A stretch of DNA of 30,853 nt from positions 1-30,853 of the forward strand of contig CAJUFL010000047.1 in the NCBI GenBank assembly GCA_910585605.1, in the 5' to 3' direction. Below are positions 6,388-14,256 of this stretch, one piece after another. The first letter of the stretch is position 1; the number at the start of each line of letters is the position of its first letter. Below the pieces are notes generated by a model. The model did not search any database. It had not been told where the DNA came from and saw nothing but the letters and a program-made list of their open reading frames with translations. The translations under genes and the position numbers were made by a program. The stretch is from an uncultured Lachnospiraceae bacterium. Lineage in GTDB: Bacteria; Bacillota; Clostridia; Lachnospirales; Lachnospiraceae.

Positions 6388-6487
6388 GGAAAAATGAAAT
6401 ATTACGTTGTTGTAGATATCTACATATAGCGGACAGGTCGATTGCATTGTAATAGATGATGAAGAGATTTAACTGGAGGCAAGTAAT

Positions 6488-7120
6488 ATGGAAGAAAATT
6501 ATTATCAATTTAATCTTGACGATTATTCTGCGCCGAGTTGTGCTTCGGGTATAAAGCATTATTACGGAACGGTTGATAATTGTAAAGATTTGTTAAATGT
6601 AATAAACGACGATAAAAATTGTGATGAGATAAAACAGGCTTTTACAAAATTTTTATCTGGGGATAGAGATTGCAAACACTATGCAGGATTTGTTGAAACT
6701 CAACTTGCAATACCGGGTAAAATTATTAAAGAGCGAGATTTTGCAGCGGATAATATTGAGTTCAGATATGAAAATTCTTACGGATTCTATTACGAGATAA
6801 ATGCAGACAAAGCAAAATTTTCTGTAAAAGTGTTCAAAAGCATAGACGGAAAATTTGCGGTAATTTATTATGCGACAATCACTGATGCAAAATTAAAAAG
6901 CACAGAAATTAAGGATAGATGGAGTCTGCTTGGAAATATGATTTGGGGACATCCCGGTATTATTAAAGTCAATAATCAAAACGGAATTTGTGAGTTGAGC
7001 AATACTCTGGCCGTATTGGATTCCACATATGAAACGCAGGAAGAAACTGAAAAATATTTAAGTGAAATGAAGCAGCCAGATTTGCAGTCATTTTTTGAAG
7101 ATGTTTTTGGCGACGGTTAA
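6488..7120 (+). CDS. Hypothetical protein, 210 aa
   Basis: I do not recognise this family. The protein is soluble and acidic, with a Tyr/Asp-rich N-terminus (MEENYYQFNLDDYSAP) and a mixed alpha/beta middle that includes the strand-rich stretch FSVKVFKSIDGKFAVIYYAT. It ends in a hydrophilic helix. It has no signal peptide, membrane helix or obvious catalytic motif. CTGGAGG lies 9 bp before the ATG, so the start is well supported. It is a single gene with no clear terminator after it, followed by an orphan three-copy repeat array. Confidence 0.7.
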   Translation: MEENYYQFNLDDYSAPSCASGIKHYYGTVDNCKDLLNVINDDKNCDEIKQAFTKFLSGDRDCKHYAGFVETQLAIPGKIIKERDFAADNIEFRYENSYGFYYEINADKAKFSVKVFKSIDGKFAVIYYATITDAKLKSTEIKDRWSLLGNMIWGHPGIIKVNNQNGICELSNTLAVLDSTYETQEETEKYLSEMKQPDLQSFFEDVFGDG

Positions 7121-7211
7121 AAAATAATCAAAAGGAATTTATAGAGAGGATAAATCTCGCAATTATTATCAAGAAAAATTATATGGGTTTACGACAATTA
7201 AGTGTTAATGT

Positions 7212-7292
7212 GTCCGAAAATATGCATTATTTCAAATATTATATGTACAAAAATATGCACAAATCACAATTTAGATGGTCGAAAAATATGCA
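7212..7292 (+). repeat. Three direct repeats, exact 33-bp spacing
   Basis: The 15-mers GTCCGAAAATATGCA, GTACAAAAATATGCA and GTCGAAAAATATGCA begin at 7212, 7245 and 7278, exactly 33 bp apart. The motif (TCGAAAA then TGC-A) resembles the 23-bp-spaced repeats before the ATPase gene at 114-175. No ATPase gene follows this copy. Confidence 0.65.
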
Positions 7293-7397
7293 TAAGCCGT
7301 TAATTTACTACTTTAATAAAGCAAAATGCTGAAGCAGTATTATAATAAATGTATAACTTATATACTTTTTGAGTGTTGATTTGATTATAATTAAATT

Positions 7398-7413
7398 TAA
7401 TATTAGTTGATAA
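7398..7413 (+). repeat. 16-bp direct repeat, left copy
   Basis: TAATATTAGTTGATAA is identical to 28568-28583, and the match continues with one difference over the next 5 bases. It lies 22 bp before hamA. The pair brackets all the defence genes. AT-rich 16-mers can match by chance, so boundary function is tentative. Confidence 0.45.
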
Positions 7414-7435
7414 AAAAATTTAGGAACAAAAGCTA

Positions 7436-8254
7436 ATGAAGGATTTTAATAGACCTGCATATTTAAATTGGTTAATAAAAGAAGATGGCGTTATTTTTGA
7501 AGACGGCATAGGTCTGCAATGCTACCGTATAGATTATGACATAACGGATGCTTGCGTTCTTAATGAATGGGCAGTTCATATCAGAAAGCATTATATTACT
7601 GATGCTGATTTAGCTGAAGCACAAGAAGATTTAGAGATTGATGATTTAAATAAGTATCTAAAAGAAAATATTATTCCACAAAAGTCTGATCGTTTAGGGT
7701 CAACAACTATTTCAGGAGAAATAGCTGAAATTCTGATATATGATTTATTTGAATTTATTTTAAATTATATAGCATTTAGAGGTAGGCATTGGAATAAATC
7801 TTCACCAACATCTCCAGTTCAAGGTACTGATGTAATAGTTGCAAAAGTCAAAGATATTAACAAGCCGTCAATTGAAGATGAATTATGTATGATTGAGGTA
7901 AAGGCCAGTTTATCCCAAGATGATTACTCCATCATCAAAAAAGCAAAAGAACACTCAGAAAAGGACACGTTTAGAATTGGAGCTTCGTTGGACTATTTAA
8001 GGAAGAAGTATTCTCATTATGGGGAAAATCAATTAAAGGAGTTAGTTGTAAGGTTTCAAAAAAAAGCGAAGCATTCTTATAGAGAGAAATATGTTGGGGC
8101 AAGTGTTATTTCACGTAAAGACATTGAAAATAATACTATATCAGATTTAAACGGTAAGGATTTGGAAATTAGAACCGATGATAGAATTTTTCTTATTCAT
8201 GGTGAAAAGTTAATGGATTTGGCTTATGAAGTTTACAGGAGGATTACAGAGTGA
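7436..8254 (+). CDS. hamA: Hachiman anti-phage protein HamA (DUF1837 nuclease-like)
   Basis: The 272-residue protein has the DUF1837 layout: SGEIAEILIYDLFEFIL near residues 92-108, then GTDVIVAK near 131 and CMIEVKASLS near 150. The E, D and E-K residues form a PD-(D/E)xK-type nuclease arrangement. In Hachiman systems HamA is the nuclease effector, held in check by the HamB helicase and released on phage DNA damage. The following gene is a large SF2 helicase overlapping by 4 bp, which makes the two-gene system clear. The start follows a TTTAGGA site and agrees with the only good upstream Met. The N-terminal 90 residues are less recognisable. Confidence 0.85.
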   Translation: MKDFNRPAYLNWLIKEDGVIFEDGIGLQCYRIDYDITDACVLNEWAVHIRKHYITDADLAEAQEDLEIDDLNKYLKENIIPQKSDRLGSTTISGEIAEILIYDLFEFILNYIAFRGRHWNKSSPTSPVQGTDVIVAKVKDINKPSIEDELCMIEVKASLSQDDYSIIKKAKEHSEKDTFRIGASLDYLRKKYSHYGENQLKELVVRFQKKAKHSYREKYVGASVISRKDIENNTISDLNGKDLEIRTDDRIFLIHGEKLMDLAYEVYRRITE

Positions 8255-11200
8255 TAACTGATAGACATATTTTATATATGCTTCGTGAAGCAAAAGCTAG
8301 AGCGAAGCAGAAAGAATATAAGATACCGCAAGAAGAGTATCCCAATTTCCAAACCGATTCCCGTGATCTTGATTATACAACTATTTATATTATTTCGAAA
8401 TACGCTGAAGCAATAATATGTGATAATAAGGAAGAATTAGACGCATGTGAAAATGATTTGAAAGTGGCTTCACAATATTTTGATGCGGCAACAAATATAG
8501 TCAGGGAATTCGACCATTCTATCGACTATTTGCTTTTGGGGGCATGTGCGTATTATTTGTCTGAAGATTTTGGTAGTGCCAAAGCGTTACTCTTACAGTT
8601 ATCTGTGGATACTCTTGGTTCATACAGATTGTTAACCTATTTGATTATATCCACATCATTATCTAAAAGACATTATAGAATTGAGCTGAATGAATTCGAA
8701 GAGATTATATATAGTGATTTTTTAAAATATTTGGATGGTGGTGAAGGCTATGAATTTGTTTTAACCAATATACTGAAATATCGTAAAAGCATTATTAAGA
8801 GTAATGATATTTTTGCTGTATTATATATTGATATATTGCATGCAGTAATCAAAAAAACAATTCAAAATTCGTCGTGGGAATTGATTCCTTTGTATAGCCA
8901 TATTGCTTTTGAGTTGTGGAGACCTTATCTATCTCAACCCAAATCAACCAAAATTCTGTGGTCCGCGCAAAAATTGATAGGAGAAAATGGTATCTTTGCG
9001 GGTAATAGCGGAATTATTCAGTTGCCAACCGGTGTAGGTAAGACTAAGAGCATAGAGTTAATTATACGATCCGCTTTTTTAAGTGGCAGAACAAATACGG
9101 TTTTAATTATAGCGCCTTTAAGAGCGTTGTGCGGAGAAATAAAATCTGATTTGCAGTTTGCTTTTGGTAATGAAGCTAACATAAATCATTTTTCTGATGT
9201 GTTGCAAGATGATTTTAATTTACTGTTTGAAGATGATAAAAACAATATAATCATTTCTACTCCGGAAAAAATAGAATACATTATCTATCATCAAAAAGAC
9301 TTATTAGACCGCGTGGGATTGTATATCTTTGATGAAGGGCATATGTTCGATTCCCGTTCGCGTGGAGCTTCTTATGAATTGCTGGTAACTACCGTAAAAA
9401 GGTCAATAGATTGGACTAAGCAGATAGTTTTTATTTCAGCGGTATTATCAAATGCCTATGAAATCAGTAAATGGTTATTGGGCGAGGAAGCAACTATTGT
9501 ATCAAGTGACAGAATAAAAACTACTGAAAAAAATATAGGTTTTGTTTCTTTACAAGAAGCAGATTCTTCTATTGATTATTATGCGGATTTTGATTTCAGT
9601 GCTCGTAGCTTTTGGGTTCAAAATGTAATCAAGTCCCAGCAACTTTTAACAAGGACCGGGCGATTATCGGTAAAAAGCTATCCAGAAAAAAATGCCAAAG
9701 ATATTTCAATTTATCTTATGGAATTGTTGGATTCCAACGGTGCTGTTGCCATTTATGTTAATCAGCCTAATTATATTAAATCTTATATAGACAGAGTTAT
9801 AGAATTGAAACGGAAAGGGGTTGAGTTTAATAACTTGCATAATAGTTTCAATCTGTTAGAAAGCGAGAAAATACAAAATTTAATGAGACTGCATTATGGC
9901 GATAATTGTACATTTTGCAATGGTGCGGTGCTAGGAATTTTTCCGCACTATTCAGATTTACAGGAAGGGGTAAAATTATCAATTGAATTTGCTATTCGAA
10001 ATCAGTTAATTAAAAATGTTATATGTACATCCACATTAGCGCAAGGAGTTAATTTGCCAATAAAGTATCTACTTATAACTGCTTTTGATGGATTTCAAAA
10101 CAAAATGAAAGCAAGAGATTTACAAAATCTTATAGGTAGAACAGCTAGGTCCGGAATATACACAGAAGGAAGTATAATTGTTACCGATATCGACTTGTAT
10201 AAAGACAGAAACGTTAAAAAAGGCGGTGGGTTATATAAATGGAACAATAAAATAAAATTATTTGATAAAAATAATAGCGAGCCGTGTAAAAGTTCAATTT
10301 TATCTCTAGTAGAAGATCTTGATTTTGGTTATGATGGGCAAAGGGTTAAAATTGGACCATTAGTTTTGGACTCAATTCAAAAGCAAGATACGCATTATAA
10401 ACAACTTGAAAAACAGTTGATTGACGTTTGGGTGAGTTATGCTATCAAATTTAATTTTAATTTATGGGATATAAATTTAGGTGTTTCAGCAATAACGGAT
10501 AGAATTAATACAATCAATAAGGTTTCGGATTCAATAGAGAGTTATATTACATTTTTGGTAAAAAACATTGATGATGCTGGTGGAAGTATAAACGAACAAA
10601 TTATATCAGTTTGCAAAGATACTTTTGCTTACTATCTTTGCACGGAAGAAGATAGGAAACTGCTTATAGAAATTTTTACTGCTCTGTTGAATAATGTTAT
10701 TGACGGTGTATCAAAATTGCCTATAAATTATAACCATAAAGCTATGATTGGGATAAATGACATGCTAAAAATTGTAAAATGGATTGATGCCAGAGAAGAT
10801 ATATTTTTACAAAATGACATGACCCTATTTTATGATGCGATTCTGGAACTATTTTATGATTTGAATGAAGGGATTAAAAAATATTCTTTTGATACAGTTA
10901 AAAGTATATTTAACGGATGGGTATTCAGTGAACCTATATCGGTTATCTATGAAAATGTGAAAGACGGATTAACTAAAGGGAGCAATATCATCAATCTGGA
11001 AAAAATTTGTCGCTCAATTTTTGGCTATGATATGAGTTTTTTGATGGGCAATATAATTGATTTGGTTGGTGAAAGTAATGCAGAATTAACTGCTCAATTT
11101 AAACAATTTCAAAAACAAATTAAATATGGACTAAATGATGATAAGGCAATTTGCGTTTATGAGCTTGGATTTGCTGACCGTATTGTGGCTAAAGAGATTG

Positions 11201-11331
11201 CTGCAATCTTGAATGAACAAGTTATAAATGATATGAATGTGTGTATACGCAAACATAAAAAAGAAATTAAAGAATTGCTTAGTAAATATCCAACCTATTT
11301 CACTCATGAGTTAGAACTAATTTCCGAATAG
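8251..11331 (+). CDS. hamB: Hachiman anti-phage helicase HamB
   Basis: The 1026-residue protein is an SF2 helicase. Walker A PTGVGKT lies at residues 259-265 and the motif II variant DEGH at 361-364. IFISAV-like motif III follows, and QNLIGRTARSG near residue 630 is motif VI. About 240 residues precede the helicase core and look alpha-helical, TPR-like; about 330 residues follow it. HamB binds and translocates on DNA and controls HamA. The GTG start overlaps the hamA stop (GTGA) with CAGGAGG about 8 bp upstream, so translation is coupled. No T-rich terminator directly follows; a diverged copy of a mobile-element leader begins about 120 bp later. Confidence 0.87.
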   Translation: MITDRHILYMLREAKARAKQKEYKIPQEEYPNFQTDSRDLDYTTIYIISKYAEAIICDNKEELDACENDLKVASQYFDAATNIVREFDHSIDYLLLGACAYYLSEDFGSAKALLLQLSVDTLGSYRLLTYLIISTSLSKRHYRIELNEFEEIIYSDFLKYLDGGEGYEFVLTNILKYRKSIIKSNDIFAVLYIDILHAVIKKTIQNSSWELIPLYSHIAFELWRPYLSQPKSTKILWSAQKLIGENGIFAGNSGIIQLPTGVGKTKSIELIIRSAFLSGRTNTVLIIAPLRALCGEIKSDLQFAFGNEANINHFSDVLQDDFNLLFEDDKNNIIISTPEKIEYIIYHQKDLLDRVGLYIFDEGHMFDSRSRGASYELLVTTVKRSIDWTKQIVFISAVLSNAYEISKWLLGEEATIVSSDRIKTTEKNIGFVSLQEADSSIDYYADFDFSARSFWVQNVIKSQQLLTRTGRLSVKSYPEKNAKDISIYLMELLDSNGAVAIYVNQPNYIKSYIDRVIELKRKGVEFNNLHNSFNLLESEKIQNLMRLHYGDNCTFCNGAVLGIFPHYSDLQEGVKLSIEFAIRNQLIKNVICTSTLAQGVNLPIKYLLITAFDGFQNKMKARDLQNLIGRTARSGIYTEGSIIVTDIDLYKDRNVKKGGGLYKWNNKIKLFDKNNSEPCKSSILSLVEDLDFGYDGQRVKIGPLVLDSIQKQDTHYKQLEKQLIDVWVSYAIKFNFNLWDINLGVSAITDRINTINKVSDSIESYITFLVKNIDDAGGSINEQIISVCKDTFAYYLCTEEDRKLLIEIFTALLNNVIDGVSKLPINYNHKAMIGINDMLKIVKWIDAREDIFLQNDMTLFYDAILELFYDLNEGIKKYSFDTVKSIFNGWVFSEPISVIYENVKDGLTKGSNIINLEKICRSIFGYDMSFLMGNIIDLVGESNAELTAQFKQFQKQIKYGLNDDKAICVYELGFADRIVAKEIAAILNEQVINDMNVCIRKHKKEIKELLSKYPTYFTHELELISE

Positions 11332-11449
11332 TTTGCGAGGTTAAATATGCATATATAAATTGTGTAGATCTCGCGATGATAAAGATACAAGTTTCCGGTA
11401 AAATTACTTGTAAAGACACCTTTTATATTGAATTTATTTCTTTATTTTA

Positions 11450-11524
11450 TGGCACAAAAATGGCAGAAACTTGGCACAAAAATGCGTATGCTTTGATAAT
11501 GAAAATATGTTAATATGATATCGT
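11450..11524 (+). repeat. Mobile-element leader copy A (three 11-bp repeats plus conserved block)
   Basis: TGGCACAAAAA, TGGCAGAAACT and TGGCACAAAAA begin at 11450, 11461 and 11472, one helical turn apart. They are followed by ATGCGTATG and TTGATAATGAAAATATGTTA (11493-11512), then a TGATATCGT end. The matching copy is at 28589-28663. Confidence 0.65.
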
Positions 11525-11537
11525 AGAAAAATATAGA

Positions 11538-11582
11538 TTGTCGTTTTCAAAATGAAAGAGTTTTGAAGACGATAATTTTTTA
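11538..11582 (+). terminator. Terminator-like hairpin in leader copy A
   Basis: A 15-bp stem with G-T pairs (11538-11552 with 11561-11575) is followed by a T-tract. The loop TGAAAGAG matches that of the equivalent hairpin at 28668-28699, although the stems differ in sequence. Confidence 0.7.
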
Positions 11583-11817
11583 TTTGGAAATTTTTTCATA
11601 GGGCTCAAATGTGAATTAGTGAGATGATTTTTATTTTGTAATTATATAAAAGCAGTAAAAAAGATATGTAAAAATACTTTATAAACCGAAAAAATTTTTT
11701 ACAAATGTTTTTATTTGCCTGAAAATGCGCCCTATAGGGAGACGTTTTTGGGCTTTTTTAATAAAAAAATACGACAACCAGAGCAGGCACGATGTCGTAA
11801 ATTCAGGAGGTGTTAAA

Positions 11818-12945
11818 ATGCTGCATTTCGAACCAAACAATCTTGCCTACAAAATTGTGGACATACTTTCCATAACAGGTGAATTCCCGACATCTTCTCT
11901 TTATCTCGTCGGTAAAGAGAGAGTTGTTAAAGCTCTTGTTAAAAAACTAACTCAATTTGATAATATCCGCAATTTCCATACCGAGATAAATTCTAAACTG
12001 CTTTTACTGTCTGGCAAAGGTAAACAGAAAACGATCAAACTTTATAAAGGGGCAATTCCTATACTCAAATGGATAGGGGCAGATGAGTATTACAAGTGTA
12101 CATTCCGAAACAGCAATTTCCCTGCGGATGTTGCCCATAAGGAGCGTAACTTCAGAATCGCCGAAACGGTTGCAATGTGTATGGCGGCAGGCATTGAATT
12201 CCGTCCTTATATGTTACCAAAACTTCAGCTTGACAGGAGAATAAAAATAGTACCCGATTATCCGGTTATATATCTATCTAGGGAGTTGAAGCAAATAGGG
12301 CAAAGTGATATGAAAAAGGTTATGTTTACAAGAGTGACAGGATTGCTGTTTTCCGGTGGAGTCGGATATGCTGTTTATAATACGCGTAATTCGCTCATGA
12401 AGTGGAATGGCAATGGGGAATGTAAAGCTAAATATTATTTGATTGATATTGTGTGTAGGAATTATGTATCTCAAGAAGTAGATTCAGCTATACTTTTTGG
12501 CAAGACGGATGAGGTTGCGTTTACAACATTAAAAGAAAATGAAAAGAGTCGCAGGCTTGGACTTAGGTTTGACGGAATCTATCAGCATATTCATTTTATA
12601 CCGCTTAATGAGTTTGGCGTCAGACAACTTAAAATTATCAGTATACCGAACTGGAAAGAAAAATTGCTGGATGAATTATTTGAACCTGAAATACGATCTT
12701 ATGAGCGTGGGCTTTTTGTTTATGATGCATTAATTGACGGAGCATATGTGTACTCATTTCTTGATAGCGATATTGTAAGGCTCAGGAAATTTAAAATGGC
12801 AACCGAAGATTTTGATTCTCAAACAAAGGCAGAAGTGCTATGCTTTCCGCATCAATATAACTTTCTGAAAAAGTATCTCGGCTCTTCAGTCACATTTAGA
12901 TTGCTTGATTTGTCTATAGTTGAAGAGGGATTGGGAATTAAATGA
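11818..12945 (+). CDS. Winged-helix protein of mobile-element type, partner of HipA-like kinase
   Basis: The product (375 residues from this start) opens with a winged-helix-like segment: AYKIVDILSITGEFP, then a helix, then YKGAIPILKWIG, resembling replication-relaxation or MobC-like proteins of conjugative elements. The rest is mixed alpha/beta without a motif I can name. The reading frame is open back to 11725, but the strong AGGAGGTG at 11805-11812 points to the ATG at 11818, and the leader hairpin ends before it. The HipA-like kinase gene begins 31 bp after the stop. A role as DNA-binding regulator or antitoxin-like partner is inferred from position and HTH only. Confidence 0.65.
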   Translation: MLHFEPNNLAYKIVDILSITGEFPTSSLYLVGKERVVKALVKKLTQFDNIRNFHTEINSKLLLLSGKGKQKTIKLYKGAIPILKWIGADEYYKCTFRNSNFPADVAHKERNFRIAETVAMCMAAGIEFRPYMLPKLQLDRRIKIVPDYPVIYLSRELKQIGQSDMKKVMFTRVTGLLFSGGVGYAVYNTRNSLMKWNGNGECKAKYYLIDIVCRNYVSQEVDSAILFGKTDEVAFTTLKENEKSRRLGLRFDGIYQHIHFIPLNEFGVRQLKIISIPNWKEKLLDELFEPEIRSYERGLFVYDALIDGAYVYSFLDSDIVRLRKFKMATEDFDSQTKAEVLCFPHQYNFLKKYLGSSVTFRLLDLSIVEEGLGIK

Positions 12946-12970
12946 CAAAATGATGTGTTTATGATATAAT
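12942..12970 (+). promoter_or_regulatory. Extended -10 promoter directly before the kinase start
   Basis: ATGACA (12942-12947) and TGATATAAT, with TATAAT at 12965-12970, have a 17-bp spacer and a TG extension. The expected transcription start falls at about the kinase ATG at 12977, giving an mRNA with little or no leader. Confidence 0.7.
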
Positions 12971-12976
12971 TAAAGT

Positions 12977-14092
12977 ATGGTTTATGAATTAAAACAGTAT
13001 GATAAAACATTAATAGAATTTGAGATTGTGTCTAATCATCTCGAAGGAGTGGAGTGCATAATCATTTCGGTTGATAAAGACAGTGAATATCTGTTACCGT
13101 ATGGTCTGATAGTTTCAGGAGACGGGATTTTATCATGGCTTAAACATAGGGTGTTGCCCAAGAATAGAGAGTTTGCCGTACAGATTTGTTCACGTTGCGG
13201 TTTATCCGAAAATGATTATCTCGGTATTATAAAGGCAAGTAAGGGTTTATCGTTAAATGACTGTTATTGGGTTGTAGAACAGGGTTTTCAAGGCAAGTTC
13301 AATGAATATAATCTTTACGAAAATGGGTTTGATAGAAACTTATCGGAGATTGCTTTTACAGGTTACGGAAATCGGATCAATAGGGGATTTATACTATCGC
13401 CTGAATTTACAACAAACGGAACTTTGCGTAAAGCGTGGCGCCGTTTAAATAAAAAGGTTTATCTATACAAAGGCGGATTGGCAGAACCTTATTCCGAATT
13501 CTATGCTGCGCAGATAGCAGATAAAATGTGTATACAACATGTATTTTACGGACTTACAAAATGGAAGGATACGCTTTGTTCTTCTTGTGAACTGTTTACG
13601 GATATAAATACTTCATTTGTTCCGATTCATAAATTTATAAAGAATTGTGATTTATTAATCATAGCAGATTTTTTAAAAAGTCTTGGCAGTCATTTCTATG
13701 ACGACTTTGTGGATATGATTGTCTTTGATGCACTTATCTGTAATACTGACAGGCATTACGGTAATTTCGGTTTACTGGTAGATAATAAGACGAATAAACC
13801 AATCAGGTTTGCTCCGATATTCGATAACGGGCAGTCACTTTTTAATCGCGCAACTGAAAAAGATTTATTAAATCTGAATGGATACGCAAAAACAAGATTT
13901 CCTGCCTGTTGCAATGTAACGTTTGATGAATTGTTAAAATATTTTATGACAGATCGTCAAATAGAAAAATTATGCAAAATGCAAAACTTCAAATTTATAA
14001 AACATTCAAGACATAGCCTGTCGTCAGCCCGACTTGAAAAGATTGAAGAGTTTTTAAAGAAAAGAGTAGAGGACCTTTTAGCTATCAATTAG
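12977..14092 (+). CDS. HipA-like serine/threonine kinase
   Basis: The 371-residue protein carries the HipA kinase signature. The catalytic loop NTDRHYGNFG has N256, D258, R259 and H260; the metal-binding motif FAPIFDNGQS has D283. A lysine strand VYLYKGG with an upstream Gly-rich turn likely binds ATP. It lacks a HipB gene with a classic Xre fold beside it. Compared with HipA it is short and has no clear N-subdomain 1, so it is closer to stand-alone HipA/CtkA-type kinases. HipA-family toxins phosphorylate glutamyl- or tryptophanyl-tRNA synthetase and arrest growth; the target here is unknown. The gene has its own extended -10 promoter and no visible Shine-Dalgarno sequence, consistent with leaderless translation. 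Confidence 0.8.
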   Translation: MVYELKQYDKTLIEFEIVSNHLEGVECIIISVDKDSEYLLPYGLIVSGDGILSWLKHRVLPKNREFAVQICSRCGLSENDYLGIIKASKGLSLNDCYWVVEQGFQGKFNEYNLYENGFDRNLSEIAFTGYGNRINRGFILSPEFTTNGTLRKAWRRLNKKVYLYKGGLAEPYSEFYAAQIADKMCIQHVFYGLTKWKDTLCSSCELFTDINTSFVPIHKFIKNCDLLIIADFLKSLGSHFYDDFVDMIVFDALICNTDRHYGNFGLLVDNKTNKPIRFAPIFDNGQSLFNRATEKDLLNLNGYAKTRFPACCNVTFDELLKYFMTDRQIEKLCKMQNFKFIKHSRHSLSSARLEKIEEFLKKRVEDLLAIN

Positions 14093-14157
14093 AAAGTTTA
14101 TAATCTTAAGTTCTTACGAAAATTTGACTATAATTATAAATAAATCTATGGTAATCA

Positions 14158-14186
14158 TTGAGTTTTATTTTGAAATATGATATAAT
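14158..14186 (+). promoter_or_regulatory. Promoter of the phosphorothioation operon
   Basis: TTGAGT at 14158-14163 and TATAAT at 14181-14186 (with TG extension, TGATATAAT) are separated by 17 bp. Transcription would start near 14193, about 64 bp before the first Ssp gene. No other good promoter is seen before 28.5 kb. Confidence 0.75.
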
Positions 14187-14256
14187 TAAAATTGGGTAGT
14201 TAGAAATTAATATAGAGATACAAATGATAAGGGTTTGTAAAATCTAAGGTAACATA

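Larger units (their letters stand above)
7121..7435 (+). other. Intergenic region upstream of hamA
   Basis: This AT-rich gap holds the three 33-bp-spaced repeats (7212-7292), several isolated TATAAT boxes (7341-7346, 7386-7391) without a convincing -35 partner, and the left copy of a 16-bp direct repeat. A modest TTTAGGA Shine-Dalgarno precedes hamA. I see no ORF. Confidence 0.5.
11332..11817 (+). other. Leader/intergenic region A, related to region B at 28.5 kb
   Basis: The 486-bp gap has no gene on either strand. In order it holds an imperfect GCGAG/CTCGC inverted repeat just after hamB, three 11-bp tandem repeats, a conserved promoter-like block, a TGAAAG-loop terminator and a palindrome CCCTATAGGG at 11730-11739 before a T-rich run. 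A TACGACA/TGTCGTA hairpin (11770-11776/11793-11799) lies directly before the AGGAGGTG of the next gene. Most of these parts reappear in the same order before the recombinase. Confidence 0.6.

Noticed and set aside
6394..6429. ORF MKYYVVVDIYI as a gene
   Set aside because: It stops after 11 codons. It may be a remnant, but it is too short to call.
11332..11390. Rho-independent terminator directly after hamB (GCGAG/CTCGC)
   Set aside because: The stem is only 5 bp with a long loop and no T-tract.
11725..11817. N-terminal extension of the winged-helix protein from an upstream ATG
   Set aside because: The extra 31 residues overlap leader hairpins, and the strong AGGAGGTG is placed for the ATG at 11818.
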